Assembly: GCA_963556145.1 (NCBI GenBank)
Contig: OY744465.1
Coordinates: 2,108,001 to 2,172,000, forward strand
Length of the DNA: 64,000 nt
From: Hygrocybe punicea
Lineage: Eukaryota; Basidiomycota; Agaricomycetes; Agaricales; Hygrophoraceae
Reading direction: 5' to 3'
The first letter of the stretch is position 1. Every line of letters begins with the position of its first letter. The position numbers and the translations under genes are program-made. This document shows positions 1 through 12,493 of the stretch, piece by piece. The notes below the pieces were generated by a model. The model saw only the letters and a list, made by a program, of their open reading frames with translations. It made no database searches and was not told the DNA's origin.

Positions 1-600
1 TGGTTACTTTGTCTACTATTTCGTCGATGATCGGCTCCAGGGTATGTGCAGGGGGAGTGGTTGGCTGGAGATTTTCAGAATTTAATTTGATTATGAGGTG
101 ATCGGAGAGGGTGGATGCTTTGAGATCTAGGTCCAGGTCGAGTAAGGTGATTGCTCTCGATCTTATGGTGTTAATTGCTTCTCAGTTGTCAGCTAATTCG
201 TTTGCTGTGACAAGGTGAAAGAGCATGCCAGCTAAGATAGAAGCATCATAGTCCTTGTGTGCTAGGGAGGAAAACTTAGCAGATAGGAATTCTTTGGCAT
301 CCTCCAGAGATTCTATGTCTTCACTGTTGTCTGTGTCTTGTCTGGTGTCTTTCTTTTTCTGGGAATCTGGGTTGGGACCCGGGGTTGATTTGGTGTTGGC
401 GGTCCTGGTTGGTTGGTTTGCTGGTGGATTTGCTGCTTGTAAGTGTTGATTGGTGCATTTCTAACTGACTGTTGTGGTTGTTTGCTCTGGTATGTCTAGA
501 AATTGTGAGAGATAGTTGTTAGTAGGGTTTTTATGAGGGATGTAGGGCCTAAAGCCACTATAGAGGAACTCCTTTTTTTGGGGTCCCTGGGGGGTACCAT
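1..600 (-). pseudogene. LINE ORF1-like fragment, degenerate
   Basis: Reading the minus strand from an ATG at 600 gives MVPPRDPKKRSSS, then a proline/glutamine/asparagine-rich linker, then a helical stretch (AKEFLSAKFSSLAHKDYDAS and ILAGMLFHLV) that resembles the N-terminal part of basidiomycete Tad/Jockey-like LINE polyproteins, as I recall them. The frame is broken: a stop near 495, a frame change in the linker, and a TGA at 182-184 after ELADN, with the same frame continuing to the window edge. The element runs off the left end, so its reverse transcriptase would lie outside. The identification rests on general resemblance, and no catalytic motif is present. It lies on the opposite strand to the LINE fragment that follows. 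Confidence 0.45.
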
Positions 601-1199
601 GTTGTAGTAGGAGGTCTGGGTAGCCTTAGTCAGTAGATCATGTGACTCTTAGTTGACTTTCTGATTAGTCAGTAGACTTAGTCAGTCCATCTTAGACTAC
701 AGCTACAGGATTGTCTCCAGCCTCACGACTAGCTTAGCAGGGACCCATAGCCCCTGCTACAATGTGGTGAAGGAGCAAGAACCATCCCTGAAATTCCTTG
801 CCTCAGGAATTTGTAGCATGCAGGTGTTATACTGAAGGTAGGTTGTGAGATACTTCTGGATAAGATGGTTGAATTGCAACTCACGATGACTTTTCCATAA
901 GAGGTAGAAGATCTATCTCACACACAACACCTTGCAGGATGAATACCATCTCTTCACTGCCCCACTACTGTTTGCAGTCACTGCTTTGAGCACTCACCAT
1001 GTAGGTGGTTGATCCAAACATGTAATGTTGAATTGTTGCATCCAATTTTCAGTCTACAGATTGCTCACTGATCACGATCTTGATCAACAGCTATAATTTG
1101 CATACCTTCATCAAGTTGGCAACCTAATAGCTTTCGTTACCCCCATGCTCTGGGGCTAATTTCTCCAAGGTGATTCCTATGATATTTCTTGTTAGTTTT
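601..1199. other. No gene seen; possible LINE 5' leader
   Basis: No coding signal on either strand. The stretch around 600-720 repeats short words such as CTTAGTCAGTAGA and may be the untranslated leader of the minus-strand LINE. The remainder is unremarkable. Confidence 0.3.
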
Positions 1200-2080
1200 G
1201 TACCACCTAGGTTTGGTAAAGTCCACTCATGTGCACCTTCTAAATCATAATTTTGGTCCATCTTGTTTGACATATGCTATGGTGTTCTGCCAGGAACTCA
1301 AAGGATATTGATCAACCAATATGACGATGTGCCAAGCACCTAGTTATGTGTCATAGATCACCCTTACATACACTCACCAATCTCTACAGAATAAGCCCAG
1401 ATGACCTAGAGACAATTACACCACCAACTTGAATATGGGAACCAGCTATGAATACAGTCATTGCCCACTCAAAAGCAGAATCTATCAAAAATGAGTCACA
1501 CGACCAATCAGACATAAAGATCTTTACAGATGGCTCAGCATTAGAGGGAGGAGTAGGTGCTGCAGCTTATGAAACACTCATCAACATGCATGCATCACAC
1601 TAAAGTGGATCTTGGCCCAAAATGGGGTAGAAGGCAATGAGACAGCTGATGAGGAGGCAAAAAAAGCTGCTAGAGGCAATTCGAGCACACCAAGGAGTCT
1701 ACCAAAATGGCTTAAAAACAAAGGCTTACCTCATGGTCTTGCAGCAATCAAGGCTGCATTTTGATGAACCCTGAATAAGAAGACTGGGTACACTCCCCAA
1801 GATACGTGCAATTCACATGCATTGACCCTTCCTTCCCCATCCATAAATTCATCAAACAAATGCTAAGACTGAAAAGGCTTGAATGCAGTGTACTAATGCT
1901 ACATTCAGGTCACATACCACTCAACAATTACCTACACAAGATCAAGAAAATAGCTACTGTGAACCAATCAAAGAGAGAATTCACCATTTCCTCTTTGAAT
2001 GCCCAGCCTATGACAATGCAAGACATGACCTACACACCAAACTTCACCAAGATGCATACTCACTCACCTTCCTACTCAAC

Positions 2081-4370
2081 TAGTGTTGCCGAAGTCCAGT
2101 TTAGTCTGGTTTTTGGCCATTTGGCTGAACTGAAAACTGGACCCCTGGTTCGGTTCAGGCCTTTCACAGAACCTGAACCCGAACTGCATGGAACTGTTCC
2201 ATGTGATCTGGTCTGCATTTGGATGTGGTTTGAACTGCGAACCATCTTCCTTCACCCCTCAAATGTCCTTGCAAGCCGCAGCACCACATCAATTGACATG
2301 GGCCTGGGGTTTCAAGGAGCTGGGAGGGGTGGGGAGGGTGGGGTTGTTCTTGCTGCTGCTGGTGCCACTGTTGTAGCTGCTGGTTATCTCACAAATGGCA
2401 GGCGCATGTCAATGGACATGGCGCAGCTCTTCGTGAGATGGCTACTGGCATTGCGGCATTGCAGTTGCCATATCATCAGGCTGGTGGTCATGAGGTAGAG
2501 TGCTGGCATTGCTGCTGCTGCTGCTGCCACCCCTGATATTGCTCTGCTGCCACTGTTGCTGTTGCTGCTGCTGTTTTCATTGCAGCTATGGCTACTGCCA
2601 CTGCTGCTGGGGTTGCCATGGTGCTGCTGCCATGTCAATTCTCACAGGCATCATGGAGCTGTGGGGGGTAAGTATAGATAAATAAAAGAAATGATGACTT
2701 ATCTTAGCAGCAAGGGTGGGCACACCACTCCCCGCTGTATCCTTTTGTTGCTACCGTCCATGGTTCCCATTGTGGGTGTTGGCATGGGCATGGTGTTGGC
2801 ATGGGTGTGGTTTTGGCATGGGCATGGGCAGGCATGGATGTGGGCCATGGGGGGTAGTGTTGGGGAAGTTCAGTCTCAGACTGACCCAAACCTGGTTTAG
2901 ACCGAACCGAAACCACCAGTTTTGGTTTTGGTTTGGGAATTTCTAGCGGAAACCGAACCATTTGGTCTCAGTTTGGGAGATTTGGCCACAGGCCAAAATG
3001 GTTTCAAACTCAGTTTGAACCACAAACCAACAGTCCCAAGTGGACTACTTGGCTGACTTTGAAAGTCACCCAAAGTCACCAACCCCTACCAACAACACCC
3101 CCAATGTATGCCAAACATGGATGATGGAGCATCTGAGGTCAACAAAATGGGCAGTGGGGTACTCCTTACCACCCGCGTATATTTTTTATTTTTATTTATT
3201 CAAAATTAACTAACACATTAACAAATTACAGGTTGACACACCACCACCACCATCACCACCACCACGATGACGATGGCGACTGCCACCATGATGGCCACGA
3301 CCACAACAGCAGCAATCAACACCGCACCGGACATGCCAATGCCTCCAATGCACGTTTGCGCAAACGAAGGTGAACGGGGTGGATTGGGGCAGAACGAGCA
3401 GTGGGGGGTGATGCATCTATCACCACTGCTTCATGGTATGTTTTTATTCATCAAATTTTTTCATTGATTTTATTCTCATAATACAGAACGCGATACCACA
3501 CCACCACAATCGCCACTGCCACCACACGATTGTCACCATCACCATCGCCACTACACAACCACTGAAAAGGGTTCGACCCACCCATTGTCATGTGCATGAC
3601 ATGTTGGGACACCACCACAACCACCTGGATGCAACCGAGGTGGAACGCATGTGTTGTACATGTGCATTTCACCTTGCGATGAGGCTGGCCACATCAATTG
3701 ACATGTGTGGCTCTCTCGTGAGGTCAGAAATGGAGCAGGGCAACTCACCTGCCCCCAATTCCACCTCGAGAAGATGCTGGCTATGTCAACTGACATGTGT
3801 GGCTCTCATGAGGTGAATATGCAACAGTCTTGGTGTAAACCAAGTTTGGACTAAACCAAACCAATCGAAATGGTTTTGATCAGTTTTGGTCCAGTTCCTG
3901 GAAATCTTGGCAGAAACTGAACCATTCGGTCTCAGTTTGGGCAAAAAAGGCCCCAAACCAGACCAAACCGAACTTCCCCAACACTAGTGGGGGGCTTCTT
4001 TGTGTAAGAAAATGTCAGTAAAGTAAGAAATAAACTAATTACTTACCTGTGTTGCTGTTGTTGTTCATTGCTGTTGTTGTTGAGTTGAATTCACATGAAT
4101 TCGTGTGTACGTGTAAGGTCACATGTCTCAAGTTCATGTGGCTTCATAAAAAAAATGAGTCTAAATGAGTATCTATGTAGATATATAGACATTACAGTTT
4201 GCGGTTTGACCCATGTTTGAATCTGGTTTGAAAGTCTGTGCCTTGCTGGAACTGCAAACTGAACCTGTGGTCCAGTTCAGCACTTGGCTGAACTTTAGAC
4301 TGAACCTCAGGTTCGGTTTGAGGTTTGAACCAAGTTTGGATTAGTTCTGAACTGGACTACAGCAACACTA
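2081..4370. mobile_element. hAT-like element A (TAGTGTTGCC ends)
   Basis: The left end is TAGTGTTGCCGAAG and the right end is AGCAACACTA, flanked by TACTCAAC (2073-2080) and TACTCAAT (4371-4378), an 8-base duplication with one mismatch. Eight-base duplications and TAG/CAG-type ends are characteristic of the hAT superfamily. No transposase is encoded, so it is non-autonomous. Subterminal DNA is built from words such as GGTTTGAAC and GAACCAAACC. The interior has CTG-rich stretches and palindromic modules at 2267-2317 and about 2390-2440. A related copy is nested inside it. Confidence 0.8.
2855..3986. mobile_element. hAT-like element nested inside element A
   Basis: The left end TAGTGTTGGGGAAGTT and right end AACTTCCCCAACACTA form a clean inverted repeat. 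Flanks ATGGGGGG and GTGGGGGG match at 7 of 8 positions. The subterminal repeats (GACCAAACC type) are close to those of the host element, so this is a same-family insertion. It carries palindromic modules at 3672-3723 and about 3770-3816 and a CAC-rich stretch at 3240-3310. No transposase frame is present. Confidence 0.75.
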
Positions 4371-4465
4371 TACTCAATGACAAGAATGGCATCACGGAGC
4401 TTCTCAAATTTGTAGGAAAAACAGAACAATTTAAAGAAACCTATGGTAACATTTATGATGTTTAA

Positions 4466-4745
4466 TACCAAGCTGACTCTGTAACCTACAGCATCACATA
4501 CAAACTTCCACTCATCCATGACAGTCTACATGTGCCAATGCCCAAAACAGACTCCAAGACCCAAGACCCAAATCCAACACAATGTTATCACAAATCTCCC
4601 TCTTCCTCTCTTTTTCTCCCATGAAGGCCCAATTGTGCATTAGGTGGCCAAGCACTTAATCTGTTGAACCCAACATGCATGCACACACTATACACGCAAA
4701 TTGGGCTACCTCACAAAGTCAAACAAGGCAATTAAAACAGTGCTG
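4466..4745 (+). other. LINE 3' untranslated region
   Basis: After the LINE stop, this stretch shares a recognisable order of words with the 3' region of the minus-strand LINE at 42981-43925, for example CCCATGAAGGCCCAATTGTG against its reverse complement near 43270, and GAACCCAACATGCATG. No A-rich tail is seen, so the 3' end looks lost. Confidence 0.5.
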
Positions 4746-6144
4746 GGTTCAATCATGGCCCTGAGAGGCATCAGTCAACAAGGTCATGAATGAAATGAAA
4801 GATATGAATGTGATGGATACAGACGAGAGATCATGATAATCAACAGAACCAGGGCTGGGTGAACATTTTTCCTTCAAAGGGCTTGCAGGACTCTCAATAA
4901 TCTCACTAGGTAGTACAAGTGGGCAGCTCCTCCTGAACATGGTGGATTGGCATACACTTTGGAATCAGAGAAAACTCCTTATGCCTTGCACTTCTGGTAG
5001 TTTTCGTAGTTGGCATAAGTGCAAATAGCAAGATATACAAATAAATAGTACCAATTCAGACTTGGAGAGCCATCATTGGGCTTCTGATTTGGGCTGGACC
5101 TTTTTTGTCACTGGTTTGTTAGGCAAGCTGGTGCTAAAATTGTACAGGGTCAGAATAACATTTGGGAAAGGTTGACCAATGCTGACCTTTTTACAGTTGC
5201 TTGTTTCTTTCGTGAGCTGGTGCTAAAGGTATACAGGGTCAGATCTTGGGAGAGGTTGGGGGCAATGTCAACCTTTTCATAGTCACTGGGTGAGCCAGCA
5301 CTAAAGGCATACAGGGTCAGATAACATTTAGGAAAATTTGAGCGATGCTGACCTTTTTGCAGCAGATGTATGGTTGGACATGATTGCAAGTGGGATGACA
5401 GGTAAATGGGAAGTTGTGATGCATGACACAGAAGTACCTGGACATATATATACTAAAAAAACAGCAGGAGCACAAGAACAGTAGAACTGAGAATGCAATG
5501 GGGACATGGATGTTACTAGGCTCAGCCCAGGGATCGCAGCAAATTGACAACACCACAGAACACATCAAGAACATCATAGAGCTGTGGCACATCTAATTGT
5601 TATGAAGACAAAAATAATAGCTGGACAACTATGGATTTGCATGAAGACATGTAAGAAAGAAGCACAGCCTATGGGCCATTGAAGTGAAGTGTATCCACAT
5701 GGTCACATGATTGATGCATCATGATCAAAGATAAGTTTTGTATTGTATAGACCTGTTCTGCTACCCTCTCATGGTTAGTGCTGCCCCTAACCATACACCC
5801 TTGGACACATCACCTAGAGGTGTACACAAAGGATGAACAACTTCACCCAATTCCAGTCCCAAACCTGCAACTTGTCACTATAGCCAGATCCCCATTGATC
5901 CACTTAGCAGGTCCACTCAGCTTTTGTAGTGTGATATGGTGTACAATAGAATAAACACCTTGTAGGCATAGAGACAAATAAGATAGAAACAGGATATACA
6001 AGAAAATGAAAGCGTACCACATAGTTCAATGGAATAACATGACCTGGAATGAGAAAACAACACCGCTGGATAGTAACAGGGAAGGTAAGGGAACCAGAAG
6101 TATATTGCAATTCTCAACTGATATGGCATGAATGCTGCAGGATG
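4746..6144. other. No gene seen; contains a short tandem repeat
   Basis: No convincing coding frame. At 5122-5370 about three degenerate units of 80-87 bases repeat, with shared words GCTGGTGCTAAA, ATACAGGGTCAGAT and GCTGACCTTTTT. The remainder is non-repetitive and unassigned. Confidence 0.4.
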
Positions 6145-6150
6145 CACATT

Positions 6151-6596
6151 TATGGCAACAGGGACTGGTCAGCCCTAAAAATGGAATGAGATAAGCATGC
6201 CGTTCACACTTCCGACGCGGCATTGCATTAGGACCCAGGACACTACTCCTCTATCAATTAGGTTAGATATTCCTATGCCTGTTGGCGACAGTGGGCTTGC
6301 CCAGTATCTTTTTCATACTTTTTCATACTATATATATTATATATTCATCAATAATAGACTACGATACATGATAAACTGAGTGGAAAGGATAAAATGGGTG
6401 GGGTACAGTTGAAACCACTAAGAAAGGTGAGGTAGCATGGTAATAGGATTTAGCAAGGGTAGCAGGATGTACCTGAGGGGCAGGGGGTAGCGGAACACAC
6501 CCAGGTGTAGTGGGATGTGCCCAAGAGGCAGCAGGGTAGCGGGACAGACCTGAGGGGCTGTGGGGGTAGCAGGACATGCCCAGGGGGCAGCAGAGG
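6151..6596 (+). repeat. Left outer terminal inverted repeat (arm A)
   Basis: Inverted mate of 21366-21822. From the tip: TATGGCAACAGGGACTGG, then a stretch shared almost base for base with the right arm, an AT-rich run, and an internal tandem array of 35-60-base units built on GGGTAGCGGGACATGCCC and GGGGGCAGCAG. It breaks off at GCAGCAGAGG, where the right arm continues differently. Confidence 0.85.
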
Positions 6597-7212
6597 GTAG
6601 CGGGAGGGTGATGGGACATACCTGCGAAGTGGCAAAGTGAAGGTGAGAGGGGCCTGCAGGTCGGGGCACTCTGAGGGGTCGGGGAGTGGTAGGAGGGTAC
6701 TTACTCAGGTGATTTGGCCCGGTTCCATTGTCAGAGACAATGGCCTCACCTGCGATATCCTTACCCCCATCCAAGGTGGCCCATCGTCATCATCGTTGCT
6801 GCTGTCATCGTCTGCTTCTGCATTCGTTGTCGTTGCTGCCGCCAGTTCCTGGCCCTGGCACCCTTGCCCCCACCTGAGGTGGCCCACCGTCATCGTTGTT
6901 TCTGCTGCCGTCCGCTTCTACTTTCATTGTCGTTGCTGCCGTCAGTTTCTGGCCTTGGCATCCTTGCCCCCATCCAAGGCAGCCCATTGTCATCGTCGTT
7001 GCTGCTGCCATACACTTCTGACTTCGTTGTCGTTGTTGCTGTCAGTTTCTGGCCTCGGCATCCTTGCTCCCATCCGCGGCGCAGCCCATCGTCATCGTCG
7101 TTGCTGCTGCCGTCTGCTTCTGACTTTGTTGTCGTTGCTGCCGTCGGTTTCTGTCCTCGGCATCCTTACCCCCATCCGAGGTGGACTACAGTAGTTCACT
7201 CTGCAATGGAGT
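6591..7212 (+). repeat. Left inverted repeat of the nested unit, with about 100-base tandem units
   Basis: Contains about four tandem units with a period near 100 bases, each with CATCCTTGCCCCCATCC followed by GCCCATCGTCATCGTC and a CTGCTGCTGCC run. Inverted mate at 12494-13020, which has slightly fewer bases. Long open frames here (for example 6637-7194 in two frames at once) are by-products of the triplet-rich repeat, since the mirror copy gives the same peptides on the other strand. Confidence 0.8.
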
Positions 7213-7720
7213 CGGTTATGGAACAGGCGTAAGCCTGAAGCATGAGTTTTTCCGTCCGCTTTCACTAATAGATGCACTCACTATGGTTTCAAAAAGTGTG
7301 GCGTGGTGCGCTAGTTTTCTGCTTAGAGTGACCATCATGACAATTGCTAAGTCGCTTTGTAATGACAATGATGTTTGTACATTATTTGGACGGACTGCTT
7401 GGACAGTGCGCCCAAACAAATAAACGGATTAGGAAAGGGCGACAGACAATTTTATATGGACGATTTTAAATAATGTTAGATGACACGACAAAGGAATGAC
7501 TACAGCAATTATCGAGAAAACGAGTCCAAATGAGTGAGTGTTGTAGCAGACAGGGCAATGAAACAACCAGGGTATAGTGCACCGAAAGGAGGTCTAAAAC
7601 AATGATTCCAGAGCATGGTCAATGGCCGCAAATTGGCCGCAATTCTGTCTGGATGTCAAAACAAGTTTGAGTTCTTTTCCGAAACAGCAAGGGTACGAAC
7701 TCACATTATTAGTGGGAATC
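7213..7720. other. No gene seen
   Basis: Between the left arm of the nested unit and the 3' end of the alpha-kinase gene. No coding frame or repeat was recognised. Confidence 0.4.
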
Positions 7721-7724
7721 ACCA

Positions 7725-10438
7725 TTAGGTGGTTTGGCTAGGATGAATGGATATAGCTGAGATCGACATTTTGCGAGTTTCAAGGCCTGGGTCAATTATG
7801 ACTCTACCGGATCTGGGTTGTCCTACCGGTATGTTCATCAATGAAGAGCCTGAAGTCTCGTACCCCTTCTGAACATCACAAATGGGTTTGGGACCTTCGG
7901 GTGCGGCCACTGTGGACTCGGTGTATTCGGTAGGCAAGTCGAAATAGTGACAAAATTTGTTACAAAAATGATTGTTCTTGAACTGATCGTGTGCTTCAGC
8001 GAGATTTCCAGATGCAAACAGCATGCCAAGGGAACTAGCAGATCTCGGTCAAGCATATTCAAGATAAAGTTAACAAATACTCACCTGTCCGTCACGATTT
8101 GTGGATCTGACAACAGATGATCGCCTCCTGCCAGGGACAATGGAGTGTGAGCATGCTCGAAACTGTTGAAAAAATACACATGCACCCTGATAGTCTGTCA
8201 CAAACACGAGTTCGCTTGTCTTCCAGTACTGAACATGCTGGGAAAATGCAAGAAATTCTGCCCGCTCGACATCCTCATTGTGGCCAAAGAAGAGTGGAGA
8301 TGCTGATCCATTATGAATGTACTTTCGAAACGGTCCTTCAGTCTCAGCTGCGACAACTTCTTCAACAAGGAAAACCCTCTTTTCCCATCCCTGCTCATAG
8401 GCTAGTGCTGACTGAACGAACCGCATATCAGGGATTGACATCGGTGGTTTTCCACGGATTGCAATCTGCTTATCGATGAATCAGTAAACCAATTCTAACA
8501 AGGCCTGGGCCCAAACAAAACAAGTGATTTCGGTGGTGAGGTCCCTCAGCTGTAAATGGCTATCAACGGCAATCTTCTGTTCAACGAAGACACAACGTCC
8601 AAATGAGTTGACCACTTCCTTCTTTTTCGATGTGAATATCTGCTTAACGCAAACATCCACACTCTCCCCAAATACAGTTTCGCTTGCCATTCCAAGATAA
8701 GCCATTTTGAAACCTCCTGATAACTGTTGCCCAGGACTCATATTTAGGTGCAGGTAAACCTGCTTTGGCCGATTCCAGTCCAAATTGTCCCGGTAGTGGG
8801 ATTCTTTCATGAGTTCCTCGAGATTCTTTTGCTTGACGAAATAAAGACAGACTGGTATTGATTTCATGTCCACTGTTCATTTTGTCAGAATGATGTGCAA
8901 ATGTACGCTGAAGGCTTGAAACTTACAAAGCTGCCGAATCTCCTTCTTTGAAGGACAATGCTGAGCATGAAGGGCTGATCGGAGGACTGTCTTATCAGGG
9001 GACACTAGGTCTGGAGAGTTGTCCCCTACATATCGGAATCGCTTTTGTAGCATCTTCGGAGGACTTTGAGTGGATACCTCTGTGGGGTGGGAGATTGTCC
9101 TGCAGCATTTGTTATAGCTTTGCAAATCTGGTCCAGTTGCCTCAGGAAGAAAAAGAGGCTTGTCCTGTGCCAATGAAGGTTGACTCGGTATGTTTTCCTG
9201 ATGTGCTGTAGTCGCCAGTGCCAGATCCGGGTACTTGTCACCTGGTATGTTAGGGCTTTTTTCAGCAGCCTATTCTCATACTTGCGGTAAGCAAGCATCC
9301 ACATGAGGTATAACTGATTACACATACATCTTTGTCATTTTCAAGTGCATCACTCCATACTTCGAAGTCGGAAAATATCTTGTCTGGCACATGGAGATAG
9401 ATCAAACATTTCCCGGTGCAGAATTTTGGTGCACCATTCTTTGCTTGTCTAAAAAATTGGGTAGAAATGGCACCTCTCTCCTGGGTTAAAGGCACCCAGT
9501 CTTTGTTACGCAATATAACATCGGCACTGTGCAAGGGGAAACCCTTTGAAAAATCCATCCATAGCCGCTCTATCGCCATGAACGCCATATCTTTCAAGTC
9601 TTTTGCTCCAATATGAACTGGAATATTGTCGATTGCTTCAAAAATTCCCTGTTATTCAGCATGAGGAGGGTAATTGCTCGAAAAGTTATGACATACACCA
9701 AGTAAGACTTTTGTCGTCTTTCCGAGAGGAATGTGCACTAATCGGCATTCCACTGTCACTACCTCACCGGCATTATTTGCGTATGCCTGCTTTGCCATCT
9801 TATCTTGCAACAAGGCATAGACAGCGTGGTTACTCGTATATCCAGCTGGCAAAACTTTTGACATCGCTGGAACAAATGATGGTTGCTGTCCTGGCAACTG
9901 TATGGTAGGGTATGTCCCGCTACTTTTCTGGGGAGCGTGATATTGCTGAATAAACGGAAGAGCCGGGGGAGGCATCAGCAGACGAGGATCTCCGATGGCT
10001 TGCGCAGGGTGAGACAGCCCTGAAATTTAATTCAATTTGGAGAAAGGGTAAGGAACGGATTGAAAAGATATACCTCCTCGTTGTGCTTGTGCGACCTGGG
10101 TGTGAACCTCTTTTTTTTTAATTTGCAACCCATTCTGATCTTCATCTAGAATGACAGGAAGGGTGAAGAAGATTTAGAGAATTGAATGACAGATACAGAC
10201 CTCTACGTATTGTGGTTGTCTTTTTAACATAATAAGAATAACATTCACTGCAAACAGCTCTTCCAGGACGAGTAGGATCGGCACTGTACAGATACTCGAG
10301 ACTGGTGCCTGGTGGGAAGACCCTTACTCGGCATTCCTTCCGACCACAAATAATGGCTTGGGTTGAGTCAGGATTAGTGAAGCATGCAGCATACATGATG
10401 ATAGAATGAAGCCAAAATCCAGTCAAATTTTCACACAT
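7725..10438 (-). CDS. Alpha-kinase (MHCK/eEF2K family), multi-exon, probably inactivated
   Basis: Atypical serine/threonine protein kinase of the alpha-kinase family, expanded in Agaricomycetes. The start at 10438 opens a cysteine-rich N-terminal module (IICGRKECRVRVFPPGTSLE, then AVCSECYSYYVKK) that looks zinc-binding. After introns at about 10200-10146 and 10073-10020 comes a proline-rich linker and a middle domain. The kinase domain begins near 8760 (GGFKMAYLG, VDVCVKQIF) and continues with EGPFRKYIHNGS, AEFLAFSQHVQYWKTSELVF and DYQG. The C-lobe signature follows (HLLSDPQIVTD, then LFASGN, then HFCNKFCHYF), ending at 7725. The intron pattern matches the family. One in-frame TAA at 9652 (after NYPPHAE) interrupts the middle domain unless it lies in an unrecognised intron. 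It sits inside a transposon-like unit beside an integrase-core gene. Confidence 0.8.
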
Positions 10439-10485
10439 TGGTAATTTCCCTCGGTTAAAAAGATTTTTTTTATTGTCATAAGAAA

Positions 10486-12222
10486 CTATGAGGAATCTTC
10501 AGATGGCGTGAAGTAGGCGTATTCCCGCATGTCTATATTACCCTCTTCATCCATGGTAGGAGGATTGGCTAATCCACTCATGTAACAATAGCCAAGCTCA
10601 CCAACATTACCGTCGCCATGAGGTAAATCCCGTAGGCCTGAAAGAAGCTCAATTTCATCGACTTCGGCTTGAACGTCACATAGAGATTCATCCAGCAATG
10701 GGTTGTCTGGAATATTTCGGAATCCAGCCAGTATTGTGGCATATATGTCCCAAAATGTTGTCGAAGTAACTCCTGGCCATCCAATGCCATTATAGATGGG
10801 AACCGCACAGGCTTCGAAGGCCATTGGAACAAGTAAAAAGACAGGATTGTTTGGATTGGCCCATTCCCTTTCCATCTCGTCAAACAACTCCGGGGGCACG
10901 ATAATCTTGCCAAAGTAATTCAGTTTATATTTCATGTGATGTAGAAGACACTACCTTAAAATCACATGTGCCATACAGATGCGGTTTGGCAGCAATGAGG
11001 TCAGGGATTCCACAAGGTAAAACTTTATTCTTGTCAGCTCGTCGAGGTGTTGAATTGAACCTTTGCATCCAGGCATCAAGCTCAGCTTGAAGCCAGGGGA
11101 TGGCAAGCCAACGGTAGATGAGTCTATTCTCATAAAAGTACATTAGATTCACTTAAGAAAATAACCATACTCACCGCTCAAGAGGGTCATCGGCATTATA
11201 TAAGCCACTATTAAAGCCAGAATCTAATATGTCCTCAAATCCAGGTGTAAACTGGTGCCGTAACTGAGACCAGCCTGCTTCAGGCTTAACATTCATCATA
11301 TCCCGTTTCCAATGATGTTGAATAGTGTCGGAGAGGGCAGGATTGAGGCGGTGGCAGATGAGAGTGTGGCAATTTGCAATGCCATAGTTTTCCGAGCCCA
11401 GATCACTCTGTGTGATGAGTGGAACACCTGATAGTAAAGTGTCAGCCACAAATAATTTGAAAAGAAGGCCATACCGCCCAATGCTCGTCCTGCTTCCAGA
11501 TAATAACTTGTGATGAGACGAGGATTACGATTAGTCCACCAGATCTTCAACCATGCCAACCAGCCAGAAAATGGGTCAAGGCCCATGTGCAACCACAGTC
11601 CAAAGCGTTTCCATTTGTCATGTTGATCAAACACAAGAAGATCCATTACTCCAGCTGCCCAAAATCGCTTTCTCTTAAACCAACGTTTCAAGCACTGCTT
11701 GACAGCATCACGTTCCACTAAGTTGAGCCAATCCAAAAGTGTTTTCCTTGTGAACTATCAGTATTGGAAGTCGACGGTGATTTTAAGAAAAAAACTAAAC
11801 GCACTCAGCAACCTTTATATTGTGGTCTTGCCTCAAAACAGATACCATCTGGCGGGCTCCCATGGTTGGAAACCGCAAGTGAATTTCAGCAACAAAGGGT
11901 GCAATAGTCTCAGGTGAATGTTGCTGCTGCCGTGTATTCAATAGCCCCCATTTCTTTCGGAGTCATTTGAGGGATTTGAGGCTGGCGGAACAAGATATCC
12001 AAGTCAGCTAATCTAGAATGATACAAAACACGGTACCTAAGCCCATAGATGGCTGAATCATAATGGTCCCGAACATGTCTGAGGATGGCTGTGTCAGGCA
12101 AACTGAGAGACCAGTAGTGGCGAACAAATGGCTCTAAGACCTGCTCAGGAGCTAGAATGTGGCATGAGATTCATGGACGGTGACTCTTGCCTGTACGTAT
12201 GCAATGGTTTGTGTTGGTTCGA
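10486..12222 (-). pseudogene. Integrase-core (DDE, rve-like) domain protein, frameshifted
   Basis: A family widespread in Agaricomycete genomes, annotated as integrase core domain proteins. In order: RQQQHSPETIAPFV near 11930; FPTMGARQMVSVLRQDHNI; an intron at about 11795-11745; RKRFWAAGVMDLLVFDQHDK with a likely first catalytic aspartate near 11640; LWLHMGLDPFSGW and IWWTNRNPRLITSYY. After another intron comes VPLITQSDLGSENYGIA (second aspartate and glutamate) near 11430-11370, then NVKPEAGWSQLRHQFTPGFE, YRWLAIPWLQAELDAW and a C-terminal domain ending at 10486. A one-base shift near 11944 separates the N-terminal part (LRHVRDHYDSAIYGLRYR) from the rest. The start near 12222 is uncertain. It lies upstream of the alpha-kinase gene on the same strand with about 50 bases between them. 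Confidence 0.7.
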
Positions 12223-12493
12223 GTGAGACATCGTTGAAAGCATGAACACGTGTCACTTGCTCAGTCACTTGCCTTGTCACGATGCTAACTGGCTGCTATA
12301 CATGTATCGCTGCTACAACGACCACGGTGGCCGGGGATTCAATTGAACCACCTTAAGCGGGCCAGTGTACATCAACAGAGATGGGTGGGGCAATACCTCG
12401 GAATGACGACGAGATGATAGCAGGATGGCGTCAAATGCCATCCATAGCTGCAATCTTCCCTAAACTCAACAACCATGATTGGAGGTCTGAATG
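12223..12493. other. Spacer between integrase-core gene and right repeat arm
   Basis: No coding signal beyond a possible first exon at its left edge. Likely the promoter side of the minus-strand gene. Confidence 0.3.

Larger units (their letters stand above)
1200..4465 (+). pseudogene. LINE C-terminus (RNase H and CCHC-like tail), split by a hAT insertion
   Basis: Plus-strand remnant of a second LINE. At about 1510-1570 the translation is KIFTDGSALEGGVGAAAYE, the first-aspartate motif of the retroelement RNase H fold. Near 1620-1760 follows the C-terminal RNase H segment GNETADEEAKKAARG. At 1960-2080 comes HHFLFECPAYDNARHDL, the cysteine/histidine tail typical of these LINEs. The frame stops abruptly at the hAT element starting at 2081 and resumes after it at 4371 (NDKNGITELLKFVGKT, stop at about 4465). 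Joining across the insertion, minus one 8-base duplication, gives the expected C-terminus, so the hAT landed in this LINE. Several stops and an internal deletion between the two RNase H motifs show that the LINE was already dead. Confidence 0.75.

Noticed and set aside
1806..2498. 230-residue plus-strand open frame
   Set aside because: It crosses the LINE/hAT junction at 2081 and is out of frame with the LINE RNase H tail.
6637..7232. Long open frames (172-185 residues) as protein-coding genes
   Set aside because: They overlap each other in two frames, consist of the 100-base triplet-rich tandem units, and recur on the opposite strand at 12466-12974 because the DNA is an inverted repeat.
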